A stretch of DNA of 64,000 nucleotides, taken from positions 1-64,000 of the forward strand of contig CAYNHF010000032.1 in assembly GCA_964397045.1 (NCBI GenBank). The letters run 5' to 3'. The notes below the pieces were generated by a model, which made no database searches, was not told the DNA's origin, and saw only the letters and a list, made by a program, of their open reading frames with translations. Within the stretch, counting starts at the first letter, position 1; every line of letters starts with the position of its first letter. Source of the stretch: CAYNHF01 sp964397045 (GTDB lineage Bacteria > Actinomycetota > Acidimicrobiia > Spongiisociales > UBA5794). Shown piece by piece: positions 19,737-28,543 of this stretch. The position numbers and the translations under genes were made by a program.

Positions 19737-20359
19737 CTGCCCTCGCTCGCTGATCCGAGCGGATCGAACGCCGGCACCGGCACCGTGGCGCCTTCAGTCT
19801 CTTTCGGGCCCCACTCGAAGGAACGCTGCCCACCGAAGAGTGCCTGCATCTCGTCGCCGAGCACGGGATCGGGACTGGCGTCGCGCAACCAGCGGCAGAG
19901 TTGCTTCGCCTTGTCCGGCACCACTCCCTCGACCAGTTCGTAGTTGACCTGCATGGCGGGTGCACCGCCACAGGCTCCGATGCACTCGACGTGTTCGACC
20001 GAATACAGCTCGTCTGCAGAGGTTTCCCCGTCCGGAGTGTCCGTCTCGGATTCGACCGCTGCCAGCACGTCGTCTCCTCCGAGCAGGAAGCACGAGATGG
20101 AGGTACAAACCGAGAGCAGGTACTTGCCCACCTCCCGACGTTTGTACATCGTGTAGAACGTCGCCACCGACTGCACCTGGGCCGCGGTCAACCCCGTCAA
20201 CGCAGCAACCTCAGCCATCGCTTCAGTGCTGACGTATCCGTGCTCCATGGCTGCGATATAGAGCAGCGGCATCACAGCCGACCGCCGCTCGGGATACGCG
20301 GCGATCAGCCTGGCGGCGCGTTCCCGATTCTCCGGGCTCCAATCGGCGGGAGGGCTCAT
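19733..20359 (-). CDS. nuoE: NADH-quinone oxidoreductase subunit E (thioredoxin-like [2Fe-2S])
   Basis: This 208-residue subunit holds the N1a [2Fe-2S] cluster. Cysteines occur in CTSISCFLLGGDD and VECIGACGGAPAMQVN, the normal CxxxxC plus CxxxC pattern. An N-terminal helical bundle (YPERRSAVMPLLYIAAMEHG) precedes it. I place the start at the ATG at 20359, which overlaps the nuoD stop (ATGA); the open frame continues upstream to 20491 only inside nuoD. The C-terminus after about 185 is variable. Confidence 0.94.
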   Translation of the reverse strand: MSPPADWSPENRERAARLIAAYPERRSAVMPLLYIAAMEHGYVSTEAMAEVAALTGLTAAQVQSVATFYTMYKRREVGKYLLSVCTSISCFLLGGDDVLAAVESETDTPDGETSADELYSVEHVECIGACGGAPAMQVNYELVEGVVPDKAKQLCRWLRDASPDPVLGDEMQALFGGQRSFEWGPKETEGATVPVPAFDPLGSASEGR

Positions 20360-21795
20360 CGGTCGACGTCTCCGAGGACCGGATCCGACGAGGCCAGCGT
20401 CGAGATCATGTCTGCAATCAAGCTGTCGGTGAGCATCACAGGGAGCGCCTGGACTGCGGCGAATGATGGGCCTCTCACGTGGAGCCGCCAAGGGCGGGGG
20501 CCGCCGGCGGACACCAGGTACATCCCCAGTTCCCCGCGGGGTGATTCCACGGACTGCCAGATCGCGCCGGCGGGCACTTTGAAGCCTTCGGTGAAGATCT
20601 TGAAGTGATGGATCAGCGCTTCCATCGACTCATCGATCCGCTTGCGCGGTGGCGGGGTGACTTTGCGGTCCTCGGCTCGGTAGTCGCCGGCCGGCATCGT
20701 CTCGAGCACCTGGGATACGATCTTGAGTGACTCGCGAATCTCGGCGACTCGCACGGTGTAGCGGTCGTACACATCACCGTGTTTGCCTACCGGAATCTCG
20801 AAGTCGTACTGCTCGATGCCGGAATAGGGCGCCACCCTGCGCAGATCCAGCTGGATGCCCGCCGCTCTGGCGATCGGGCCGGACACGCCGTACGCCATGG
20901 CCTCTTCGGGAGTGATGATCCCGACACCCTGGGTACGGTCGAGGAAGATGGGGTTCTCGTTGAGCAACTCCTCGTACTCGGCGACTGAGGCGGGAACCCC
21001 TTTGAGAATGTCTTCGATGTCTTCTTCCCAGCCATCCGGCAGATCAGCCGCGACGCCTCCCGGACGGATGTAGTTGTGATTCATGCGCAAGCCGGTCGTC
21101 TTCTCGAAGAACTCCAGCAGACGCTCCCGCTCGCGCCACCCGTAGAGCATCATCGAGAGGGCCCCGATGTCCATTCCCTGAGTCGCCAGCCACAGCAGGT
21201 GGCTCGCGATGCGGTTGAGTTCGGTCATGAGCACCCGTATCGCCTTGGCCCGCGGCGGCATCGGAAGCTCGAGCAGATGCTCCACCGCCAGGGAGAAACA
21301 CAGTTCGTTGTGGAAAGGAGATAGATAATCCATCCGGGTGACGTTCGTCGGGCCCTGCAGAAAGGTCAGTGTCTCAGCGGTCTTCTCCATGCCGGTGTGG
21401 AGGTATCCGATGATCGGTTTCACCCGCCTGATCGTCTCCCCTTCGAGTTCGAGCTGGAGGCGCAGCACACCGTGAGTTGAGGGGTGCTGCGGCCCGAGAT
21501 TGATGATCTGACGTTCGTCCGCAGCCACCGTGTCATCCGCGACGTAGTCGTCGTCGACCAGGGTGCCCCGCTGGACTGCCAACGCCGGCTCCTCGGCGTC
21601 CGGAAGGAGCTCCTGCGCACCTTCGTCCGTGGCCTGTGACACCCACTCCGGCTCCTCGGTGCCCGCCACCCAGATATCGTGCAACTCGCGCCGCTCGGCA
21701 GCGTCTTCCGGCGGCGCCTCTGCTCCAACCGCGTCTGGCGCCTCGATCGTCGGCGCCTCCACATCTCCCGTGGCGAAGTTCGGTGTATCGCTCAT
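20356..21795 (-). CDS. nuoD: NADH-quinone oxidoreductase subunit D with long acidic N-terminal extension
   Basis: The 49-kDa-type subunit shapes the quinone-reduction site. Conserved blocks include NLGPQHPSTHGVLRL, IGYLHTGMEK, YLSPFHNELCFSLAVE and RWxE-like catalytic-core segments near GMDIGALSMMLYGWRERE. The ATG at 21795 overlaps the nuoC stop, giving 479 residues. About 100 residues precede the first conserved block; they are rich in Glu/Asp/Ala/Pro and look disordered, much longer than usual. Confidence 0.94.
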   Translation of the reverse strand: MSDTPNFATGDVEAPTIEAPDAVGAEAPPEDAAERRELHDIWVAGTEEPEWVSQATDEGAQELLPDAEEPALAVQRGTLVDDDYVADDTVAADERQIINLGPQHPSTHGVLRLQLELEGETIRRVKPIIGYLHTGMEKTAETLTFLQGPTNVTRMDYLSPFHNELCFSLAVEHLLELPMPPRAKAIRVLMTELNRIASHLLWLATQGMDIGALSMMLYGWRERERLLEFFEKTTGLRMNHNYIRPGGVAADLPDGWEEDIEDILKGVPASVAEYEELLNENPIFLDRTQGVGIITPEEAMAYGVSGPIARAAGIQLDLRRVAPYSGIEQYDFEIPVGKHGDVYDRYTVRVAEIRESLKIVSQVLETMPAGDYRAEDRKVTPPPRKRIDESMEALIHHFKIFTEGFKVPAGAIWQSVESPRGELGMYLVSAGGPRPWRLHVRGPSFAAVQALPVMLTDSLIADMISTLASSDPVLGDVDR

Positions 21796-22334
21796 TCGGC
21801 CCTGTGCGCTCCCTTGAACTGCACCGGGACCGAGCCCACCTCGTAGTCCTTGCGGAGCGGATGACCTTCCCAATCGTCCGGCAGCAGGATCCGGGTCAGG
21901 TCCGGATGACCCGCGAACTGGATTCCGAACAGATCGAACGCTTCGCGCTCGTAGAAGTTGGCCCCGGGGTACACCCCCGTGATCGATGGCATCGTGGGAT
22001 CGTCTGCGGGCACCCCCACGCGGACGATGAGACGATGCGGCGGGTCGAGGGCGAGTACATTCACGACCACCTCGAACCGCGGGTCCCGACGGAAATAGTC
22101 CACCGCACAGAGATCGACGAACATGCGGTAACCGAGGTCGAATGCAGCCTCCATGAAGGCGACGATCTGCTCTCGCGGCACGAGCGCGGTGTCTTGAGGT
22201 CCGGCTTCCACCCGGGGCACCTGTGAGAACGAAACCTCTTCGAAGGATGCGGCAAGCTCGCTCAGCAGCGGATGATTCGGCAACTCCGGAGGTGCCTGGG
22301 CCTCGGGAGGGACCTCCCCGCCTTTCGCCGTCAC
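21792..22334 (-). CDS. nuoC: NADH-quinone oxidoreductase subunit C
   Basis: The 180-residue 30-kDa-type subunit contains the signature YEREAFDLFGIQFAGHPDL followed by RILLPDDWEGHPLRKDY. The start is the GTG at 22334, which overlaps the nuoB stop as GTGA; the open frame upstream of it is a nuoB shadow. The N-terminal ~20 residues are proline-rich and variable. Confidence 0.94.
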   Translation of the reverse strand: MTAKGGEVPPEAQAPPELPNHPLLSELAASFEEVSFSQVPRVEAGPQDTALVPREQIVAFMEAAFDLGYRMFVDLCAVDYFRRDPRFEVVVNVLALDPPHRLIVRVGVPADDPTMPSITGVYPGANFYEREAFDLFGIQFAGHPDLTRILLPDDWEGHPLRKDYEVGSVPVQFKGAHRAE

Positions 22335-22816
22335 AGCTGCACCACCGGTCGCTTGATCTCGCCAGAAGTGATCTGCGCCTGCAGGCTCAAGATGCCGTGC
22401 ATGAGCGATTGCGGGCCAGGCGGGCACCCCGGAACGTACATGTCGACGGGGACGACCTCGTCGACCCCCTGAACGAGTGCGTAGTTGTTGAACATCCCGC
22501 CGGTGGAAGCACACGCCCCCATCGAGATGACCCACTTCGGTTCTGCCATCTGGTCATACACCTGGCGCAAGACTGGGGCCATTTTCTGAGATACCCGACC
22601 GGCAACGATCATGAGATCGGCCTGGCGAGGTGATGCCCGGAACACCTCCATCCCGAAGCGTGCCAGGTCATTGTGGGCGGCACCGGCCGCCATCATCTCG
22701 ATGGCACAACACGCCAGGCCGAAGGTGGCAGGCCACATCGACTGAGTGCGAGCCCAGTTGACCCCTTTCTCGAGGCTCGTGAGGAGAAAGCCGGACGGTT
22801 CGGCGGCTCCCGCCAC
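22331..22816 (-). CDS. nuoB: NADH-quinone oxidoreductase subunit B (cluster N2)
   Basis: This 161-residue subunit carries the terminal [4Fe-4S] cluster N2 that reduces quinone. The tandem cysteines are in FGLACCAIEMM, with further ligands in GACASTGGMFNN and VPGCPPGPQ, the full conserved set. The start is GTG at 22816, overlapping the nuoA stop by 1 nt. Confidence 0.96.
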   Translation of the reverse strand: MAGAAEPSGFLLTSLEKGVNWARTQSMWPATFGLACCAIEMMAAGAAHNDLARFGMEVFRASPRQADLMIVAGRVSQKMAPVLRQVYDQMAEPKWVISMGACASTGGMFNNYALVQGVDEVVPVDMYVPGCPPGPQSLMHGILSLQAQITSGEIKRPVVQL

Positions 22817-23241
22817 TAGGCGGCCTCCTCGACCGTAATGGGGGTCTCGGCCACGACCCGGCGGTAGCGTTCGCGCCTTGCCACGTTCCAGTCGAGCGCT
22901 CCTCGCTTCCAGACGTAGAACAGGGTTTCACCGAGGAAAGCAACAAAGATGCCGACGGAGGCGATCCCGGCCCATCCGAAGTAGTCGAAGCGCACAGCCC
23001 ACGCGAACAGGAAGACGATCTCGACGTCGAAGATCACGAAAAGCATCGCCACCAGATAGAACTTCACGGGGAATCGTTCGACCGGTTCCTGAAGCGGGAC
23101 GATTCCGCACTCGTAAGGGGCCAGCTTCTCGGGAGTCGGGCTGTTGGGGGCGAGTTTCCACGAGAGCCACATGGTCACGCCCGCGAAGGCGACGCCCAGC
23201 AGGCCCATCAACAGGATGGGGAGATAGTCGGAGAGCATCAT
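22816..23241 (-). CDS. nuoA: NADH-quinone oxidoreductase subunit A
   Basis: This 141-residue, three-helix membrane subunit opens the nuo operon. It has the NuoA motif KLAPYECGIVPLQEPVERF and the following FYLVAMLFVIFDVEIVFLF segment. Two consecutive ATG codons occur at the start (23241 and 23238). The only upstream space is a 58-nt gap to the end of the glutamate dehydrogenase gene, so the operon promoter lies there or further back, inside gdh. I see no convincing Rex-type operator in the gap. Confidence 0.95.
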   Translation of the reverse strand: MMLSDYLPILLMGLLGVAFAGVTMWLSWKLAPNSPTPEKLAPYECGIVPLQEPVERFPVKFYLVAMLFVIFDVEIVFLFAWAVRFDYFGWAGIASVGIFVAFLGETLFYVWKRGALDWNVARRERYRRVVAETPITVEEAA

Positions 23242-23299
23242 CTGGTTGTTTCCTCCGGCCTGGAGATTAGGGATGCGGCCATCAAGGCCAAAGTCGGCA

Positions 23300-26200
23300 C
23301 TACCGGCCGGCCAGCGTACGAATCCGGCGGATCGCCACGATGACTGCCGCTACGTCGTCGACTCCGTCCACGGCCAGGCTCCGCATGAAGCGGGTGAGTC
23401 TTCCGATCTCATGGGTCCGGCTGATGAGATACGTGTCGAGGGCGTGCGCGGGGTCGGCGTCCGGGGCGTCTTCGAGAATCTGCTCCGCGAGTTGTCTTCG
23501 CAGCAGTACGAGATCGTCCGACACTGTCTGAATCGCCCGGCGATGCCATCTGGTGGCGCCAGGCAAGCCATCTACCTGCTCTTCGAGCCAGTCGATTTCG
23601 AAAGCCGAACCGGCCAGGAAGAACACCCTGGCGACGTCCTCCACCGACCTGCCGGTGTTCAGCGCAACGTCAATAATGTCGGGGCCGTGTACCAGATCTT
23701 CCTGATAGACGTGGCGCCGCGCGACCTCCTCAGGAACCCCTAGCCCGACCCAGCGCTCCACCGCGGTGATTCGATCGGCTCGCCACTGAGGCGGACCCAC
23801 TTCGGATATCACGGAAGCGAGGCTTTCGAACCCGGGCCGAAATGCTCCGATCACGTCGCCCATGGATCGGGGCGAAGGGTGAGCGAGATGCCACCGGGCG
23901 ATCGACTCGACGAGCGCGTCGATGTCGGACAGCAGCTCACGCTCGACCTCGGGTGACACCATGCCCACCAAGCCTTCCACAGCCTGCCAGCGCTCTGAGG
24001 CACCCGCCGTGGCGCGAGCGATCCGATACGCCCGCACGACGTCTTCCGCTGCCGCCCCCGTCTCCTCCATGAGACGCGACACGAAGGTGATGCCCTCGGA
24101 GTTCACCACCTCGTTGGCAACGATGGTCGCCACCAGATCACGCCGCAGTGGATGGTGGTCCACCAGGGCGCCGAACCGTTTGACCACCGCGCCGGGGAAG
24201 TACTCCATCAGATCGATTTCGAAAGCCGGGTCGTCCGGCAGAGCCGAGTTGAGTAGCCACTGTCCGAGACTGCGTTTGGCGTAGGCGAGGAGCACCGCCA
24301 GTTCCGGACTCTCCAGCCCCCCACCGGCGCGCGCCCTTTCGTTCAGCTCGTCCGTCGTGGGCAGCTGCTCGATCTCGCGGTCGAGCAGCCCTTCGCCCTC
24401 GAGCATCACCATCAGATCCTCGTACGCCTCGAGCCGGCGAGAGGAGACTGCGGTTTCCTGCGAAAGGATCTGGGCCTGGAGGAAATTGTCGTAGAGGATG
24501 CGGTCCACCACGTCGAAAGCCACCGCGGCAACCAGCTCGTTCCGACCCGCGCGGCCCAGCTCGCCTGACTCTTCAGCAAGGCCAAGCAACACCTTGAGAT
24601 TGACCTCGCGGTCGGAGCAATGGACGCCGCCGGAATTGTCGAAGAAGTCGGTGTTGACCCGTCCTCCGAGCCGTGCGTACTGAATCCGACCGACCTGGGT
24701 CAGGCCCAGATTGCCTCCCTCCCCGATCACCCTCACCCGCAGCGTGTTGGCGTCCACCCGCACCGCGTCGTTGGAACGATCTCCCGCGTCTTCTTCCGAT
24801 TCACCGGAAGCCTTGATGTAAGTACCGATGCCACCGTTCCACAGCAGATCCACCGGTGCCCGCAAGATGGCGCGGATGACCTCATTCGGCGTGAGCCCGC
24901 TTTCGGTGGTCCCGAGCGCCTCGCGCGCTTCGGCAGACAGGTCGATCCGCTTGGCCCGGCGCGAGTAGACACCACCCCCCGGCGAAATGAGATCCGGGTC
25001 GTAGTCCTCCCACGACGAGCGTGGCAGGTCGAAAAGACGCTGGCGTTCGGCAAATGACACCGCCGGGTCCGGGTTCGGATCGATGAAGACGTTGCGGTGA
25101 TCGAAGGCCGCGACGACCTGGAGCTTCTCGGACAACAACACCCCGTTCCCGAACACATCTCCCGACATGTCGCCCACCCCCACCACCCGGATCACGTCCT
25201 CCTGGACGTCGACCCCCAGCTCGCGGAAGTGCCACTTCACCGACTCCCATGCGCCGCGAGCTGTGATACCGAGCACCTTGTGGTCGTACCCAGCCGAACC
25301 GCCCGAAGCGAACGCGTCCCCCAACCAGAATCCGTACTCGGCTGCGAGCTCGTTGGCTGTGTCCGAAAGCTGCGCCGTGCCTTTGTCTGCCGCCACCACG
25401 AGATACGGGTCGTCCTCGTCGTACACGGCGACGCCCCGCGGATGCACCACCTCGCCACCAACCAGGTTGTCTGTCAGGTCGAGCAAGCCGCGAATGAAGA
25501 CGGTGTAGGCGCGCTTGACGTCTGCGCCCATGTCACCTGAGGCCGCGAAGTTCTCCCGCATGACGAACCCACCCTTCGAACCGGTAGGAACAATCACTGC
25601 GTTCTTCGTCATCTGGGCCTTCATCAGGCCCAGGACCTCGGTGCGGTAGTCCTCGCGGCGGGTCGACCAGCGGATCCCACCGCGGGCCACCCGGCCGCCG
25701 CGGAGATGTATCCCCTCTACCTCTCGGGAGAACACGAAGATCTCGTAGAGCGGTGCCGGCTCTGGCATGTCGGGGGCGGCCGTCGAAAGGAACTTGAATG
25801 CCAGCGCGCCTCGATCCGGGCGATACACGTTGGTCCGCACCGTGGCAAACATGAGGGTGAGGAAGCCGCGCAAGATCCGGTCCTCGTCGAGCGATGCCAC
25901 GCCGTCCAGCGCAGCCCGGATGGCATCAGCCGATGCGGCTGCATCCGCATCCGAGTTGGGGTCGAAGCGAGCCGAGAAGAACCGGACGAGTTCCTCGGCC
26001 AAAGCGGGATGCGCGGCAAACGCATCGTTGATGTAGCCGTCGGTGAAGGCAGGGCTCACCCGCCGCCAGTAGACCCGATACGCCCGCAGAATCTGCACCT
26101 CGTGGTGGTCGAGACCGGCCGAGATGATCAGTCGATTGAGCGAGTCCGAAGACGCCTCACCCTGGAGCACCGCGCACACCGTCTCCGCGATCCGGTCGGC

Positions 26201-28084
26201 GCTACCTGCCAGGTCAAGCGGCTGTTCGTCGCGATCCAGTACCCCGAAGTCATGCAGGAAGAAGTCGTCCTCGCCGAGCAAACGGGTGGGCACCTCCTCG
26301 ACGACCCGCAGCCCGAAGTCCTCCAGCGTCGGCATCAGCTCCGAAAGCTCGAGCCTGCCACCTGCCAGATAGACGACGAGCCGGGTCATCGGCTCACCAT
26401 CGGCGTCGTCGTTGACGAGGCCTACCACCGGTCCGCCAGACCGCGCGAGTTCGTCGACCCTGGCGATGGCTTCTGCTGCCATCGGCAGCGAGACCGAGGT
26501 GCGGAAGTAGTCGGGGAAGCGCCACGCCCACTTCCGCCCGAGCTCATGGCCGCCCTCGCGACCATGCTGCTCCACGAGGAGGTCGACCACGTGCTCCTCC
26601 CAGGTGCGGGTCATCGCGACCACTTCTTCCTCCAGGCCCTGGAATGACACCTCGGGTACGTCTCCATGCTCGATCCACACGGTGAAGTGAATCCGGGCGG
26701 TGTCGGTTTCGCCGAGCGAAAGCTGGTAGTCGATGGCGGCCCCGCCGAACCGCTTCCGGAAGAACTCCTGGAGTCGCTTACGGAGATCGGCGTCGAAGCG
26801 ATCGCGTGGCATCACCACCAGCAACGACACGTTGCGGCTCAGCAGATCGCGCCGCACGATGAGGCGAACCTGCTCGCGCTCCTGCAATTCGACCAGCGCC
26901 AGAATGCTGCGATGGATGTCCTCGACCGGGGTCGAAAACAGCTCGTCCTTCGGAAAGCTGTTGAAGAGCTGGACGATTTGTTTGTGATAGTGGGAGCCGG
27001 GAACCACATCATCCGTGGTCAGGATCTGCTCCAGCTTTCCCTCCAGAATGGGGATCGTGCCGGCTGCAGCCATGTATGCCTTCGACGTGAACAATCCGAG
27101 CAGCCGCCCCTCGCCGACCACCGTCCCGGAGTCATCGACGATCCTGACCCCGATGTAGTCCATCTTCGCTCGCCGGTGCACCCGCGACAGTGAGTTGGTT
27201 TTTGTGATCACGACGAGGAACCCCGACTCGTAGCGAGCGCGCAACGCCGGCTCCAGCTGCTCCATCAACACCGGTTCCGCGTAGCCGGACGTAGTCTCGT
27301 TGGCGAGGATGCCAAGGCCGGAACCCGGCTCCACACTTACGCAGCGCCCCTCCGGAAGGGCCTCGATCTTGTACTCGCGGTATCCGAGGAACACGAAGTT
27401 CAGGTCGAGCAGCCACGTCAGGAAGGCAGTCGCCTCCTCGATCTCGGCCGTGCTGTAGCGGGCGCTACCCGCTCGGGCCAGGTCGATCATGCGCGAGACG
27501 GCAGCCTGCATGTGCCCAAACGCCGACACCGCCTTGTCAACGTCTGCCAGCACACCGAGGAGATCCGCCTCGATCTGCTCGGCCTCAACCGGACTGAGAG
27601 GACGGTCGAGTTCGTAGTGCTCGATGGATTGGAGGAGCTCGGCGCCGCGCACCGGCAGCACGTTCTCGACTCTCCCTTCAGCGTCGAGCGCCAGACCAAC
27701 GACCGGGTGGAACACGTGATGCACCAGCGCGCCGTGGGCCTGAATCTCGTTGGTCACCGAGTCGACCAGGAACGCCATGTCCCGCGTTGCGACCTCGATG
27801 ACGGCGCCTTCGGTCTTGTAGCCGTCTGTGGCCACGGAAGGATGGAAGACCCGGATCGAGACCTCGTGAGGATCGGCGGCGAACGCGAAGTCGTGCAGGC
27901 CGCGTACATGAGACACCAGCTCGTCCGTGCTGTGATCGGCGATGTAGTCCGCTGAGAGGCGTCGCACGTACGCCTGGGCAAACCCGCGTAGCGTCGGAGC
28001 AGCGTCCGGGCTGTCTGCGATGCGGTCGACGAGATCGCCGAGCGCGTGTGACGATTCGTCCGGGATCCCGTCGGCGATGCTCAC
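23300..28084 (-). CDS. gdh: NAD-specific glutamate dehydrogenase, large (GDH2/Bac_GDH) type
   Basis: At 1594 residues this matches the ~180-kDa NAD-dependent glutamate dehydrogenases, which deaminate glutamate to 2-oxoglutarate and NH4+. The N-terminal ~680 residues are the regulatory ACT-like region. The catalytic block follows, with RGGRVARGGIRWSTRREDYR, LMKAQMTKNAVIVPTGSKGGF and GVGDMSGDVFGNG, then the Rossmann region with VRVIGEGGNLGLTQVGRI and NTDFFDNSGGVHCSDREVN. A helical C-terminal domain completes it. The start is GTG at 28084. It lies 58 nt upstream of nuoA on the same strand, so read-through into nuo is possible and would link amino-acid oxidation with NADH use. Confidence 0.95.
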   Translation of the reverse strand: MSIADGIPDESSHALGDLVDRIADSPDAAPTLRGFAQAYVRRLSADYIADHSTDELVSHVRGLHDFAFAADPHEVSIRVFHPSVATDGYKTEGAVIEVATRDMAFLVDSVTNEIQAHGALVHHVFHPVVGLALDAEGRVENVLPVRGAELLQSIEHYELDRPLSPVEAEQIEADLLGVLADVDKAVSAFGHMQAAVSRMIDLARAGSARYSTAEIEEATAFLTWLLDLNFVFLGYREYKIEALPEGRCVSVEPGSGLGILANETTSGYAEPVLMEQLEPALRARYESGFLVVITKTNSLSRVHRRAKMDYIGVRIVDDSGTVVGEGRLLGLFTSKAYMAAAGTIPILEGKLEQILTTDDVVPGSHYHKQIVQLFNSFPKDELFSTPVEDIHRSILALVELQEREQVRLIVRRDLLSRNVSLLVVMPRDRFDADLRKRLQEFFRKRFGGAAIDYQLSLGETDTARIHFTVWIEHGDVPEVSFQGLEEEVVAMTRTWEEHVVDLLVEQHGREGGHELGRKWAWRFPDYFRTSVSLPMAAEAIARVDELARSGGPVVGLVNDDADGEPMTRLVVYLAGGRLELSELMPTLEDFGLRVVEEVPTRLLGEDDFFLHDFGVLDRDEQPLDLAGSADRIAETVCAVLQGEASSDSLNRLIISAGLDHHEVQILRAYRVYWRRVSPAFTDGYINDAFAAHPALAEELVRFFSARFDPNSDADAAASADAIRAALDGVASLDEDRILRGFLTLMFATVRTNVYRPDRGALAFKFLSTAAPDMPEPAPLYEIFVFSREVEGIHLRGGRVARGGIRWSTRREDYRTEVLGLMKAQMTKNAVIVPTGSKGGFVMRENFAASGDMGADVKRAYTVFIRGLLDLTDNLVGGEVVHPRGVAVYDEDDPYLVVAADKGTAQLSDTANELAAEYGFWLGDAFASGGSAGYDHKVLGITARGAWESVKWHFRELGVDVQEDVIRVVGVGDMSGDVFGNGVLLSEKLQVVAAFDHRNVFIDPNPDPAVSFAERQRLFDLPRSSWEDYDPDLISPGGGVYSRRAKRIDLSAEAREALGTTESGLTPNEVIRAILRAPVDLLWNGGIGTYIKASGESEEDAGDRSNDAVRVDANTLRVRVIGEGGNLGLTQVGRIQYARLGGRVNTDFFDNSGGVHCSDREVNLKVLLGLAEESGELGRAGRNELVAAVAFDVVDRILYDNFLQAQILSQETAVSSRRLEAYEDLMVMLEGEGLLDREIEQLPTTDELNERARAGGGLESPELAVLLAYAKRSLGQWLLNSALPDDPAFEIDLMEYFPGAVVKRFGALVDHHPLRRDLVATIVANEVVNSEGITFVSRLMEETGAAAEDVVRAYRIARATAGASERWQAVEGLVGMVSPEVERELLSDIDALVESIARWHLAHPSPRSMGDVIGAFRPGFESLASVISEVGPPQWRADRITAVERWVGLGVPEEVARRHVYQEDLVHGPDIIDVALNTGRSVEDVARVFFLAGSAFEIDWLEEQVDGLPGATRWHRRAIQTVSDDLVLLRRQLAEQILEDAPDADPAHALDTYLISRTHEIGRLTRFMRSLAVDGVDDVAAVIVAIRRIRTLAGR

Positions 28085-28322
28085 GCCTCCACGTTAGCTC
28101 CGCCACCCTCCCGGAACAGGTTGCCTCGGTGATGAACCTACTCGCCACAAGGTGCCGACCTCTCCCCTCGAGGCTTCTGTTCATTGAGATGCGAGCCCTG
28201 CTTCGGGCCTTCTGTGGCGCTCGGACCAGCCCCTCCGTGAGGCGGGCGGAACCCTGGCCACCCTTCAGTCGACGGCCCTCGGCCTCCCGGTACCAATGGA
28301 CCCTGGTGACTACGATTCGTGC

Positions 28323-28535
28323 ATGCGGATCGCAGGGTTCGTCGGAGGCGTCACCCTCGCTCTAGTCGGAGCTGTTTGGGTGCTTCAAGGACTCAACTCC
28401 CGGGTCGTCCCGCAGAGTTTCATGACCGGCAACCGAGTCTGGATCGTGATCGGTGCGGTCGCATTCGGCGGCGGTGTCGCACTGGCGCGGTGGAATTGGA
28501 ATCAGCTGCGCGATCCGTCGCGCGACGGGAGGTAG
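28323..28535 (+). CDS. Small two-helix membrane protein
   Basis: A 70-residue protein with two hydrophobic segments (about 3-22 and 36-56) linked by a short loop containing PQSFMTGNRVW. Small proteins with the pattern GxVWVLQGLN...SFMTG..W are common in actinobacterial and chloroflexal genomes and have no assigned role. I chose the ATG at 28323 because it sits directly before the first hydrophobic segment; a longer frame from 28296 is possible. The next gene starts 8 nt downstream of its stop, so the two may be co-transcribed. Confidence 0.65.
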   Translation: MRIAGFVGGVTLALVGAVWVLQGLNSRVVPQSFMTGNRVWIVIGAVAFGGGVALARWNWNQLRDPSRDGR

Positions 28536-28543
28536 GTTGGCGC

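Noticed and set aside
23242..23299. Rex operator in front of nuoA
   Set aside because: No TTGTGAA-N-TTCACAA-like palindrome in the 58-nt gap; other respiratory upstream regions also lack a clear match.
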